Shown piece after piece: positions 1 to 7,423 of a stretch of 64,000 bases of DNA; position 1 is the stretch's first letter, and each line of letters starts with the position of its first letter. This DNA comes from CAYWRO01 sp964460345 (GTDB taxonomy: Bacteria > Planctomycetota > Phycisphaerae > Phycisphaerales > UBA1924), in the NCBI GenBank assembly GCA_964460345.1, contig CAYWRO010000003.1, forward strand, positions 40,561-104,560, in the 5' to 3' direction. The translations under genes and the position numbers were made by a program. The notes below the pieces were generated by a model. That model worked only from the letters and a program-made list of their open reading frames with translations. It made no database searches and had not been told where the DNA came from.

Positions 1-1
1 T

Positions 2-349
2 GTTTACTCCGGCGGCGCCTCGGAGACGCAGGGCTCCTCCGGTCTCTTCGAGACGACGGGGGCGGCCAGCGATGTCTCAGGCTCGTTCGCGGACGCTGCA
101 CCGGTCGCGATGATCGCGGCGGAGCCGATGGACAACGGCTTCTCCGGCTTCACCGGTGGCGTGATGCTGGCGGTCGCACTCCTGCTGGCCGTGACGATGA
201 CCGTCGCTCTGACCGGGCTGACCGGGACGACCGCGGGAGGGCTTTCCGAGATGCTCGGCGGCAGCAACCTGCTGATCTTCATCGGCGCCGGCGTCGCGGC
301 CATCGTCCTCTTCGGTGTCGTCGGCTGGTTGATCGGCAAGAAGAACTGA
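2..349 (+). CDS. C-terminal part of a membrane protein (5' end outside window)
   Basis: The reading frame is open from base 2 and ends at a TGA at 347-349, so this is the 3' end of a longer gene. The visible part starts with a Ser/Gly/Ala-rich, low-complexity stretch. Two hydrophobic segments follow, one around GGVMLAVALLLAVTMTVAL and one around LLIFIGAGVAAIVLFGVVGW, and the protein ends in the basic tail IGKKN. That is consistent with a membrane-anchored C terminus. An internal ATG at 110 could start a 79-residue protein, but the open frame upstream and the lack of a clear ribosome binding site favour the longer gene. A hairpin with a T run follows 28 bases after the stop. I do not recognise the family. 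Confidence 0.6.
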   Translation, partial: VYSGGASETQGSSGLFETTGAASDVSGSFADAAPVAMIAAEPMDNGFSGFTGGVMLAVALLLAVTMTVALTGLTGTTAGGLSEMLGGSNLLIFIGAGVAAIVLFGVVGWLIGKKN

Positions 350-376
350 GCAGCTTCGCCTGATTTGAACCACAAA

Positions 377-399
377 GGGGGCCGCACGGCCCCTTTTTT
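377..399 (+). terminator. Rho-independent terminator of the partial membrane protein gene
   Basis: A GGGGCC arm (378-383) and GGCCCC arm (388-393) enclose a GCAC loop and are followed by six T (394-399). It lies 28 bases after the stop at 349. On the minus strand the hairpin is followed only by CTTTG, so it may also weakly end the convergent ORF that stops at 419. Confidence 0.85.
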
Positions 400-418
400 C
401 ATGGGCGATGCGTCGCCA

Positions 419-838
419 TTAGAGAAGCCGCGGCGCGGCGTATCGGCCGCCGGGGATCTTCAGTTGCGCAAGCAGCGTGGTCCGCGCGAAGAGCAACTCG
501 GGCGGGCCCCCACTGTGGCGGCGGAGGGTCACCCAGAGCAGGCCGTCAATCTCAAGGTGTTCCAGCCCGGCGTCCGCATCGTGGATATGCCGCGTTACCG
601 GCGCTTCGGCCAGGCGCTCGCAATCTTCCGCTTGATTCGTGTGCAGGACTGCAGTGCCCGCGTCACCCAGGATGCACCAGCGAAGTTCAGATGCCGCCGA
701 GGCGCCGCCGCCGATTGCCCAACTGATGCACAGTGTTGCGCTGCTGGCACGCACCGGCCCGGTCGACCGGTGATCGCCGCGGCCTGGGGCTGCACCCCGT
801 CCGAGACCCTGGATGAGATCAACTGTGCCGGCGGGCAT
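419..838 (-). CDS. Hypothetical protein downstream of the GbsR/MarR regulator
   Basis: A 139-residue ORF whose ATG lies 2 bases after the TAA of the upstream regulator gene, an operon-like arrangement. The first third is Gly/Ala/Arg-rich and could be non-coding. The rest (LRWCILGDAGTAVLHTNQ onward) has the look of an alpha/beta protein, with alternating hydrophobic residues and no low-complexity sequence. It ends shortly before the terminator at 377-399. I do not recognise a family. The close spacing suggests co-transcription with the regulator, but the true start may lie further inside the ORF. Confidence 0.5.
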   Translation of the reverse strand: MPAGTVDLIQGLGRGAAPGRGDHRSTGPVRASSATLCISWAIGGGASAASELRWCILGDAGTAVLHTNQAEDCERLAEAPVTRHIHDADAGLEHLEIDGLLWVTLRRHSGGPPELLFARTTLLAQLKIPGGRYAAPRLL

Positions 839-840
839 GG

Positions 841-1407
841 TTACACGACCCTGGAGAGCAGGTTCGCCGCGGCACGGAGGCCTTTGCCCTCCGTTTCGGC
901 GAAACGCTGGCCGACCTTCTCGATCATCTGTGTGAGTTGCAGAAGCTGGTCAAGACGCTGGTTGTGGGCCTCCACGTCCTGCGGTTGCACATCACCCGCA
1001 GTGCGCTGTTCGTCGGCGGTCAGGTCGCGAATCTCGAAGAGCGAGGCCAAAATCGGGTGAATCTCGCGCCGCAGTCGCTCACGCACGACGGCGCGCGACA
1101 GGGCGTACACATCCTGCTGCGCCTCGAAGTACTCCTTCCGGTCCCCGCGCTTATGGACTTTGAAAACGATGCCCCAGTCCAGCAGCGCCCGCAGAGACAT
1201 CGACGCATTTCCCCGGCTGATGCGCAGGCGGTCCATTACCTCGTCGGTGTTGAGTGGCGCACCGATGATGTAAAGGAGTGCGAAGATCTCGGCCATCGTT
1301 CGGCTGATCCCCCAGGTCGATCCCATTTGTCCCCACGAGGCGATGAACGCATCCTGCGCAGCAGTCAGGTCGTCTGGGGTGATCGGCCTTGGCGATCGTG
1401 TGGCCAT
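841..1407 (-). CDS. GbsR/MarR-family winged-helix transcriptional regulator
   Basis: A 188-residue protein. Residues about 25-110 look like a MarR/GbsR winged helix: a helix containing WGISRTMAEIFALLYI, the recognition region TDEVMDRLRISRGNASMSLR, then a wing with WGIVFKVHKRGDRKEYFEA. The C-terminal half is helical and heptad-like, as expected for a dimerisation arm. The GISRTMAEIFALLY and GNASMSLR elements are typical of the GbsR subfamily. Other members of that subfamily respond to osmolytes or small ligands; the ligand here is unknown. The gene is divergent from dinB. The 97-base gap between them contains an inverted repeat (1449-1466) suited to autoregulation. The ATG at 1405-1407 is the only good start. 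Confidence 0.85.
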   Translation of the reverse strand: MATRSPRPITPDDLTAAQDAFIASWGQMGSTWGISRTMAEIFALLYIIGAPLNTDEVMDRLRISRGNASMSLRALLDWGIVFKVHKRGDRKEYFEAQQDVYALSRAVVRERLRREIHPILASLFEIRDLTADEQRTAGDVQPQDVEAHNQRLDQLLQLTQMIEKVGQRFAETEGKGLRAAANLLSRVV

Positions 1408-1448
1408 ATGAAGGATGGTACGGCTCGCGCGATCAGAGGCAACATCAG

Positions 1449-1466
1449 TTTCAGAAATATTTGAAA
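1449..1466. promoter_or_regulatory. Inverted repeat between gbsR-like gene and dinB, candidate MarR-type operator
   Basis: TTTCA (1449-1453) and TGAAA (1462-1466) flank an AT-rich 8-base centre, GAAATATT. It is the only AT-rich symmetric element in the divergent 97-base intergenic region. MarR-family proteins commonly bind AT-rich palindromes of this size next to their own genes. Binding by the neighbouring regulator is inference. Confidence 0.5.
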
Positions 1467-1504
1467 GTTGCAGCCGGTTGGGTGCAGGTGTGTACGATGT
1501 TTGT

Positions 1505-2668
1505 ATGGGATCCAGGCCCCGGTCAATCCTTCATGTAGATATGGATGCCTTCTTCGCATCCGTTGAGCAGCGAGACAACCCCGCCCTTCGGGGCAAGGCG
1601 GTGCTGGTCGGCGGGACCGGGCCTCGGGGCGTCGTCACCGCGGCGTCGTACGAGGCACGCCGCTTCGGCTGCCGCAGCGCCCAGCCGATGAGCCAGGCAC
1701 GGCGCCTGTGTCCGCACGCCATCGTCGTGAAAGGGCGCTTCGACGCATACCGCGAGGCGTCGCGCACCGTCTTTGCGATTCTGGAGTCGTACACCCCGCT
1801 CGTTCAGCCGGTGAGCATCGATGAGGCCTATCTGGATGTCAGCGGCTCGGTGCGGCTCTTCGGAGATGCACGCGCGGTCGCGGAACAGATCCGAACGCGC
1901 ATCCGCGGTGAAGTAGGGCTCACCGCCTCGGTCGGCATCGCGCCGAACAAGTTTCTGGCGAAGCTGGCGTCGGACATGAACAAGCCGGACGGCCTGACCC
2001 TCATTGATCCGGGCCGTGTTCAGGAGACGCTCGATCCGCTCCCTGTCGGTGCGATCTTCGGTGTGGGGCCGAAGATGGTGGAGCGGCTGCGCCGAATGGG
2101 AGTGCGCACGATCGGCGAACTGCGCGCGCTCTCCGAGGAGGGACTGCGGCAGCGGTTCGGCAACTATGGCGCGCACCTCTGGAGGCTGGCCCGCGGCCTT
2201 GATGACCGTCCCGTGCACGCCGATCGCGAGGCCAAGAGCATCGGGCACGAGCAGACGTTCGGGGTGGACCTGGCCGATGCCGATGAAGTGCGCCGCGTGC
2301 TCGCCCGGCAGGCCGAAGACGTCGCGAGACGGGTGCGCCGACACGGCCTGCTTGCCCGCACCGTGACGGTGAAGATCCGCTTTGGAGATTACGAGACGAT
2401 CACTCGCTCAAGGACCCTAGAGGACGCTTCAGACCGCACAGACGTGCTGTTTGACGCCGCGGCGGGCCTGCTGGAGCGATGGCGCCGCTTGGAAGGATTC
2501 CGGCCGGTTCGCCTGATCGGGGTGCAGGCAAGCCACTTCGCGGCCGAGGCGCAGGCGGGCCTGTTTACGGCAGCGGAGGACGACAAGCGACGCGCGGCGG
2601 AACGAGCCGCGGATGCGGTCGTAGCCAAGTTCGGCAAAGGCGCGATTCGACGCGGTGCGGGAATGTAG
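1505..2668 (+). CDS. dinB: DNA polymerase IV (Y-family translesion polymerase)
   Basis: A 387-residue Y-family polymerase, the usual length for DinB. The palm signature HVDMDAFFASVE supplies the first metal-binding Asp (residue 12), and SIDEAYLDVS supplies Asp106/Glu107. A helix-hairpin-helix/thumb region follows (GVGPKMVERLRRMGVRTIGEL), then a little-finger domain containing SIGHEQTFGVD. It performs error-prone bypass synthesis at stalled forks. The frame is open upstream to 1415, but ATG 1505 places the HVDMDAFF motif at the normal distance from the N terminus. The upstream 30 codons do not resemble the family. No obvious LexA box is seen before it. It is divergent from the GbsR-like regulator. 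Confidence 0.95.
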   Translation: MGSRPRSILHVDMDAFFASVEQRDNPALRGKAVLVGGTGPRGVVTAASYEARRFGCRSAQPMSQARRLCPHAIVVKGRFDAYREASRTVFAILESYTPLVQPVSIDEAYLDVSGSVRLFGDARAVAEQIRTRIRGEVGLTASVGIAPNKFLAKLASDMNKPDGLTLIDPGRVQETLDPLPVGAIFGVGPKMVERLRRMGVRTIGELRALSEEGLRQRFGNYGAHLWRLARGLDDRPVHADREAKSIGHEQTFGVDLADADEVRRVLARQAEDVARRVRRHGLLARTVTVKIRFGDYETITRSRTLEDASDRTDVLFDAAAGLLERWRRLEGFRPVRLIGVQASHFAAEAQAGLFTAAEDDKRRAAERAADAVVAKFGKGAIRRGAGM

Positions 2669-2710
2669 CGCCGGTGGTGCTTGAGCCCCCTGCAAAAGCG
2701 ATGCGACGGA

Positions 2711-3154
2711 TCAGGCTTCAAGGCTCAACAGAAAGTTCTCGAGCAGTACGGCCGCCGCGAGCGCGTCGCGCCGCGCCTTCTTCTGGCCATGGGTGAGGCC
2801 GCTGCGCGCCATCTTGTTGTCTGCCGCGGCGGTGGTGAGGCGTTCATCATGCAGGTGGACGATGCGTCCGGTGGTCGTTGCGAGCTGCGTTGCGAAGTCG
2901 CGGGCGATCTTCGCACGCGGGCCCTCGGTGCCGTCCATGTTGAGTGGAAGGCCGACGACAAGCTCGCCGCGCGATGTCCCGGGCTCGCCCAGATGTTCAA
3001 CGACCACGCGGGCTAGATCGCGCAGCAAAGCGCGGCCTTCCTCCCGATTGCGAGGGATCTCGATCACCGCAAGGGGAGACGCGATACCCGTTTCGGTGTC
3101 CCCGATGGCCAGGCCGGTCCGCTTGTCACCGAGATCGATTGCAAGATACCGCAT
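2711..3154 (-). CDS. ruvX: RuvX/YqgF family putative pre-16S rRNA nuclease (Holliday junction resolvase fold)
   Basis: A 147-residue protein of normal family length. The RNase H-like fold is marked by AIDLGDKRTGLAIGD (acidic Asp7), a central LVVGLPLNMDGTEG element and HLHDERLTT near the C terminus, which are the three conserved blocks of YqgF proteins. YqgF takes part in 16S rRNA 5'-end maturation in E. coli and was first proposed as a Holliday junction resolvase. The gene is convergent with dinB (42-base gap) and divergent from the binding-protein gene at 3189. A perfect 9-base dyad (3163-3185) sits between the two divergent starts. Confidence 0.92.
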   Translation of the reverse strand: MRYLAIDLGDKRTGLAIGDTETGIASPLAVIEIPRNREEGRALLRDLARVVVEHLGEPGTSRGELVVGLPLNMDGTEGPRAKIARDFATQLATTTGRIVHLHDERLTTAAADNKMARSGLTHGQKKARRDALAAAVLLENFLLSLEA

Positions 3155-3162
3155 CGCGCGCC

Positions 3163-3185
3163 GAATCGTAGTGACTCTACGATTC
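3163..3185. promoter_or_regulatory. Perfect inverted repeat in the ruvX / binding-protein divergent gap
   Basis: GAATCGTAG (3163-3171) and CTACGATTC (3177-3185) flank TGACT. This fills most of the 34-base gap between the ruvX start (3154) and the ATG at 3189, and occupies the place where a ribosome binding site would be expected. It could be an operator, or an RNA hairpin controlling translation of the plus-strand gene. Confidence 0.55.
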
Positions 3186-3188
3186 TTT

Positions 3189-4103
3189 ATGGAGCGCCTG
3201 TGGCGAAGGGTTGTGCTGCTGGTCTACGCCGCCGCCATGGCAGTGATGCTCGCCAGTTGCGAGCGAGCGTCGCCATCGGGCGATGCCGGCCGCGATGAAG
3301 GGCCGCGCGTGGTCGCCATGTCGCCGGCCCTGGCCGTCATGCTCCGTGACCTCGGCATGGCCGACACCCTCGTCGGACGTCATGGCTTCGACGCGTGGAC
3401 CGATCAGCAGGTCCCTGTCTGCGGTGACCAGGCGGGGGTCAACGTCGAGGTGTTGCTGGCCGTGCAGCCCACGCACGTGCTCTTTCAGGGGGAGGCGCCC
3501 GCTGAGGTCGTGCGCCTGGGCGAGCGCTACGGCTGGACGGTGCGCTCCTGGCCGCTGCTAACGCTGGATGAGGTCCGTGCGTGTCTGGCCGACGTCGCTG
3601 ATCTCTTTGAGCAGCGCATCGATCCCGGCCGCGGCGAGGAACTGCTCGAGGCGTTCGATCGGGCCATGGCGCCGGGCGTCCCCGGAGGCGCGGACGAACC
3701 CGGCGTGGCGCAGCCGCGCGTGCTCCTGCTGCTCGCCGTGGACCCGCCGGCGGCCCTCGGGCCGGGTTCATTTCACCACCAGATGCTCGAGCGCATCGGA
3801 GGAAGGCCGGCGATCGACCAGGGCAGCCCCTACATGACCCTCAGCGCCGAGGACGTTCTGCGGATCGATGCCGATGCGATCATCCTTTTCCGCCCAACTG
3901 AATCGACCGGCACGGCCGCGGCGGGGCGGGGGGGCATTGAGGCGCTTGGGCCGCTCGGCCGGCTCGAACTGGCGGCGGTCCGCTCCGGCCGCGTTGCGGT
4001 GATCGATGATCCGCTGGGGTTTGTCCCAGGATCCAACCTGATCGGCCTGGCTGAGCAGATGAAGATGCTGTTGAGGCAATGGGTCGGGGCCGGAGGATCC
4101 TGA
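3189..4103 (+). CDS. BtuF/FecB-like ABC-type substrate-binding lipoprotein
   Basis: A 304-residue protein with an N-terminal lipoprotein signal: basic MERLWRR, a hydrophobic core, then lipobox LASC with Cys24. The mature part matches the helical-backbone TroA/BtuF fold. RVVAMSPALAVMLRDLGMADTLVGRHGFD is the usual opening block, and LLAVQPTHVLFQGEAPAEVV and ADAIILFRP are later characteristic strands. This class binds cobalamin, haem or ferric siderophores and delivers them to an ABC importer. No permease or ATPase is linked here, so the substrate is open. The start at 3189 was chosen for the signal peptide; the same frame is open upstream but overlaps ruvX. No Shine-Dalgarno sequence precedes the ATG because the dyad occupies that space. 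Confidence 0.8.
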   Translation: MERLWRRVVLLVYAAAMAVMLASCERASPSGDAGRDEGPRVVAMSPALAVMLRDLGMADTLVGRHGFDAWTDQQVPVCGDQAGVNVEVLLAVQPTHVLFQGEAPAEVVRLGERYGWTVRSWPLLTLDEVRACLADVADLFEQRIDPGRGEELLEAFDRAMAPGVPGGADEPGVAQPRVLLLLAVDPPAALGPGSFHHQMLERIGGRPAIDQGSPYMTLSAEDVLRIDADAIILFRPTESTGTAAAGRGGIEALGPLGRLELAAVRSGRVAVIDDPLGFVPGSNLIGLAEQMKMLLRQWVGAGGS

Positions 4104-4159
4104 CCCTCCATCCATCTTGGGCGGGGCTAAGCGGATGAAGCCGTCGCGTACGATGAACC

Positions 4160-4885
4160 GTGATTCTGATCATCGACAACTACGACTCATTCACGTGGAA
4201 TCTGGTCCATCGCCTTGGCGAATTGGACCCGGGGCTCCAGATTCGCGTCGAGCGGAATGATCAGATCACGGCGGAGCAGGTGGAGGCACTCGCGCCGGAG
4301 CGAATCATCATCTCCCCGGGGCCGTGCGGGCCGCGGGAGGCCGGCAACTCGCCGGAGATCATCGAACGGCTGGCGGGGCGGGTCCCGATTCTGGGGGTTT
4401 GCCTGGGCCACCAATGCATCGGCGATGTTTTCGGGATGCGCATCGAGCGGCATCCGCAGCCTGTGCATGGCAAGACGAGCCAGATCCATCACGACGGCCG
4501 GGGGATCTTCGCCGGAGTTCCAAACCCATTCACAGCAACGCGTTACCACTCATTGGTCGTCGCGCCGGACTCGGTTCCTCCGAGCGGCTGGGCGGTCTCG
4601 GCCTGGTCCGAGGAACTGGATGAACGCGGCACGTCTCGCCGCGTGATCCAGGGCCTCCGACGCGTTTGGGAGAGCGCGGATGCGCCTGCCGGTGGCGAGC
4701 CGCCGGACGCGGGCGGTCGTGCGCCGCTGGAAGGCGTCCAGTTTCATCCTGAAAGCTTTTTGACGGAGGCGGGACCGAAGTTGCTGGCCAATTTCATCGC
4801 GCTGCCTGTTCACGGAGTGGACATGCGCCGCTCGCCCGGAGAGGGCGGCAGCGGCGAATCGGTAACGTATCGCCTTCTGAGTTGA
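4160..4885 (+). CDS. trpG: Anthranilate/aminodeoxychorismate synthase glutamine amidotransferase subunit
   Basis: A 241-residue class I glutaminase. It opens with ILIIDNYDSFTWNLV and has ISPGPCGPREAG, the nucleophile elbow GVCLGHQCIG (Cys81) and the HPES dyad (His196, Glu198). It supplies ammonia to a TrpE- or PabB-type synthase for tryptophan or folate synthesis; neither partner is in the window, so TrpG and PabA cannot be separated. The start is a GTG at 4160; the nearby ATG at 4153 is out of frame. An insertion of about 40 residues (150-190, rich in Gly, Ala and Pro) precedes the HPES block, and a short extension follows it. Both are longer than in typical 190-residue homologues. Confidence 0.9.
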   Translation: MILIIDNYDSFTWNLVHRLGELDPGLQIRVERNDQITAEQVEALAPERIIISPGPCGPREAGNSPEIIERLAGRVPILGVCLGHQCIGDVFGMRIERHPQPVHGKTSQIHHDGRGIFAGVPNPFTATRYHSLVVAPDSVPPSGWAVSAWSEELDERGTSRRVIQGLRRVWESADAPAGGEPPDAGGRAPLEGVQFHPESFLTEAGPKLLANFIALPVHGVDMRRSPGEGGSGESVTYRLLS

Positions 4886-5314
4886 GCCTCTGCATACCTG
4901 TAAGGTGTTGCTGCTCAGCGTGTTGCGCATAGCGCGGCACGTCGAACTATTGCGTTGCGCCTGGTGTTGTGTTGAAAGCGACTCGAAACTAGGGTAAACC
5001 CTAGTTGTGTCAAACTAGGGGGGCCTGAGACGGCGCATGTCGGCCGCGTAGATTGGGTGGTGGTTATCATGGTTTTCGCCGCCGGCGGTGCGCGGCGGCT
5101 GCGGCAAGTTACAGGTTTTGATGGAGCTTCCTGTCACGCTGATTTGTGGGCGCATGCCGGGCGCGGACCGGGATCGCGGTAGCTGTTGTTCCGCGACGGC
5201 TGGTGTTTTAAGGAGGTTGCTGGCTCATCCAGCGTGAAGTGACGCCTTTACAGGGGGGGGCAATGTCAATCTTTTCGCCGCTGTTCCTCTGCCCCGCTTC
5301 GTTCTGGAGAACGC
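4886..5314. other. Long intergenic region / leader before the TpsB gene
   Basis: 429 bases without a supported gene. It holds a perfect palindrome (4987-5006) with a third half-site (5013-5020). It also holds a possible weak promoter overlapping the palindrome (TTGAAA 4972-4977, 17-base gap, TAAACC 4995-5000). A free-standing AAGGAGG (5210-5216) is followed by a small hairpin, GCTGG/CCAGC (about 5219-5233). A short ORF begins at ATG 5263 after a G run and overlaps the start of the TpsB gene in another frame. I see no match to a known riboswitch. Confidence 0.5.
4987..5020. promoter_or_regulatory. Palindrome plus extra half-site upstream of the two-partner secretion locus
   Basis: AACTAGGGT (4987-4995) and ACCCTAGTT (4998-5006) form a perfect 9-base inverted repeat with a 2-base centre. 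AACTAGGG recurs as a direct half-site at 5013-5020. A short perfect palindrome with an additional half-site is typical of an operator bound by a dimeric regulator. It overlaps the only promoter-like hexamers I can see. There is no T run to make it a terminator for the gene ending at 4885. Confidence 0.6.
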
Positions 5315-7315
5315 ATGGACCTGAAGAGTTGCAAGACGATCCGGCTGCTGGCCTTGATGGGCCTTGGGTGGAGTTGTGCGTTCGGACAGGATGAAGCGTT
5401 GGATGCCGCGCAGCCGGACCCGGATGCACAAGCGGTTCCGGTCGAGGCGGACCAGCCCGTGCTTGCGGAAGCGACCGCCTACGACGGGCCGAGCTACCTG
5501 ATCAGCCAGTTCGTGCCGGTGTATCGCTTTGAGCATCCGGATCAGCCGTCTCTGACGGAGATCCTCGATACGACGGTGACGCTGGGCGTCACCTCAGATG
5601 GGTACATCGAGCCGCGGCCGGGCATTCTGACCGAAGACGTCCACCTCGGTTCGCTGGGAGGCGAGCCGCGCCTGTTTTACGCCAGCGCCGTCGGCGCGGT
5701 CGCGCGGGCCATTCTGGCCGAGTACACCGAGCGGGGCCTCATGGCCGTCGTGGTCCGCCCGCATCCGGATGACATTTACCTGCCGGACGATCCGGAAGAC
5801 CCGAGCTGGGGCCAGGACCGTCGACCCGAAGGCGAGAATGCGCTGCAGATGCAGATCAGCATCGGCACGGTCTCCGAGGTTCGCACGCTCGGGTTTGGGG
5901 AGCGCCTGGGCGACGCCGAAGGCGGGTGGATCAACCACAAGGTGCACGATCGCATCCTGGAGCACAGCCCCGTGCAGCCGCCCGCGGGCGAGACCCGCGA
6001 GAGCCGTGACCTGCTCAACCGGCGACTGCTCGACCGCTATGTGTACCGGCTGAACCGCCATCCCGGCCGACGCGTGGACGTGGCCGTGACCGGCGGGCTT
6101 GAGGTCGGCGATGTCGCGGTTGACTACCTGGTGAACGAGAACAAGCCGTGGACGGTGTACTTCCAGATTTCGAATACCGGCACGGAGCAGACCTCTGAGT
6201 GGCGGCAGCGCTTCGGCTTCATCCACAACCAGCTCTTCAACAACGACGACATCCTCACGCTGGACTACGTGACAGCCAACTTCGACGAGGCGAACGCGGT
6301 GATCGGCTCCTACGAAGCGCCGCTGGCTGGGGACTGGCTCCGCTGGCGCGTCTTCGGCAACTGGAACGAGTTCACCGCCTCAGACGTCGGCGGCACTGAA
6401 GACTTCACCGGTGAGGGATGGCAGGCGGGGGCGGAGCTCATTGCGATCGCGTACCAGTACAACGAGCTGTTCATCGATCTCTTCGGCGGCGCCCGCTGGG
6501 AGAACACGGAGATCTCCAACGAGGGGCTCGGCACGACCGGCGAGAGCGACTTCTTCATCCCCTTCGGCGGCATCCGCCTGGAGCGCTACACCGAGACGCA
6601 GCGCACCTTTGCGTCCGTCCAGCTCGAAGGGAACCTCCCTGATGTGGCCGACACCAACGAGGACGAACTCGAACTGCTCGGCCGCCTGGCGACGGATGAA
6701 GAGTGGCTCGTCCTGAAGTACGAAGCCAGTCACTCCTTCTTCCTGGAGCCGCTGCTGATGGGCGCGGCGTGGGAAGACCCCCTGAACAGCCCGACCATGG
6801 CCCACGAGATCTACGCCGCGGTCCGCGGCCAGTGGGTTGTGGATGATGCACGCCTTGTGCCGACGGCCGAGCAGGTAGCGGGCGGTTTCTTCACGGTCCG
6901 CGGCTATCCCGAGTCGGTGGTGGCCGGTGACGATGTCATCATCGGCAACCTGGAGTATCGCTTCCACCTGCCGCGGGCGCTTGGTGTGGCCGAGCCCGGC
7001 ACGCTTTTCGGAAACCAGAACACGCTGCTGGGTGACACCTTCCGGTGGCATCCGGATCAGCCGTATGGCCAGCCGGACTGGGACCTGATTCTTCGAGGGT
7101 TCCTCGACGTCGGCCGCGTCGTCAACAACGACCGTCAGACGTTTGAGGACGATGCGACGCTGGTTGGCGTCGGCGGCGGTCTTGAGTTCGTTTTCCGGCG
7201 CAACCTGACGGTGCGCGCGGATGTGGGCTTTGCCCTCGAAGAGGTGGAGACGCCGGACAACGACGTCAACAGCGGTGATGCGGAGTTCCACTTCGCGGCG
7301 ACGATTCTGTTTTGA
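5315..7315 (+). CDS. TpsB-type outer membrane transporter (ShlB/FhaC/HecB family)
   Basis: A 666-residue outer-membrane protein. A signal peptide of about 24 residues ends near CAFG. Residues about 60-260 hold POTRA-like periplasmic sequence, and the rest is a beta-barrel of alternating aromatic and polar strands. The conserved FTVRGY motif (VRGY at 528-531) lies in the barrel loop that folds back into the pore in TpsB/BamA proteins. The chain ends in Phe, the usual barrel assembly signal. It would export the TpsA exoprotein encoded 108 bases downstream. GGAG precedes the ATG at a normal distance. The pairing with a TPS-domain protein makes the two-partner assignment firm although overall similarity to FhaC looks low. 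Confidence 0.88.
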   Translation: MDLKSCKTIRLLALMGLGWSCAFGQDEALDAAQPDPDAQAVPVEADQPVLAEATAYDGPSYLISQFVPVYRFEHPDQPSLTEILDTTVTLGVTSDGYIEPRPGILTEDVHLGSLGGEPRLFYASAVGAVARAILAEYTERGLMAVVVRPHPDDIYLPDDPEDPSWGQDRRPEGENALQMQISIGTVSEVRTLGFGERLGDAEGGWINHKVHDRILEHSPVQPPAGETRESRDLLNRRLLDRYVYRLNRHPGRRVDVAVTGGLEVGDVAVDYLVNENKPWTVYFQISNTGTEQTSEWRQRFGFIHNQLFNNDDILTLDYVTANFDEANAVIGSYEAPLAGDWLRWRVFGNWNEFTASDVGGTEDFTGEGWQAGAELIAIAYQYNELFIDLFGGARWENTEISNEGLGTTGESDFFIPFGGIRLERYTETQRTFASVQLEGNLPDVADTNEDELELLGRLATDEEWLVLKYEASHSFFLEPLLMGAAWEDPLNSPTMAHEIYAAVRGQWVVDDARLVPTAEQVAGGFFTVRGYPESVVAGDDVIIGNLEYRFHLPRALGVAEPGTLFGNQNTLLGDTFRWHPDQPYGQPDWDLILRGFLDVGRVVNNDRQTFEDDATLVGVGGGLEFVFRRNLTVRADVGFALEEVETPDNDVNSGDAEFHFAATILF

Positions 7316-7423
7316 GTGCCCAGCGGGGAGGGTGGGGGGGTGGGGGCAGGACGGATCGGGGCGAGGGGCTGACGGTGAAGGATCTGCACCGCCCGAGCGG
7401 GCGGTGCCACGCGGGAGCAAGCG
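7316..7423. promoter_or_regulatory. TpsB-TpsA spacer with G-quadruplex motif and strong hairpin
   Basis: The spacer begins with G runs on the coding strand (7325-7346: GGGG, GGG, GGGGGGG, GGGGG separated by single bases), a textbook G-quadruplex pattern. A perfect 10-base stem follows, GCACCGCCCG (7386-7395) with CGGGCGGTGC (7398-7407) and a 2-base loop. A GCGGGA ribosome binding site precedes ATG 7424. There is no T run, so this is more likely a translation or stability element than a terminator. Confidence 0.55.

Noticed and set aside
2414..2420. CCCTAG copy inside dinB as part of the AACTAGGGT operator set
   Set aside because: Only six bases match and it lies within coding sequence; it is likely chance.
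4886..5314. Cyclic-di-GMP or other known riboswitch before the TpsB gene
   Set aside because: I looked for the conserved loops of GEMM-type and other common riboswitches and saw no match.
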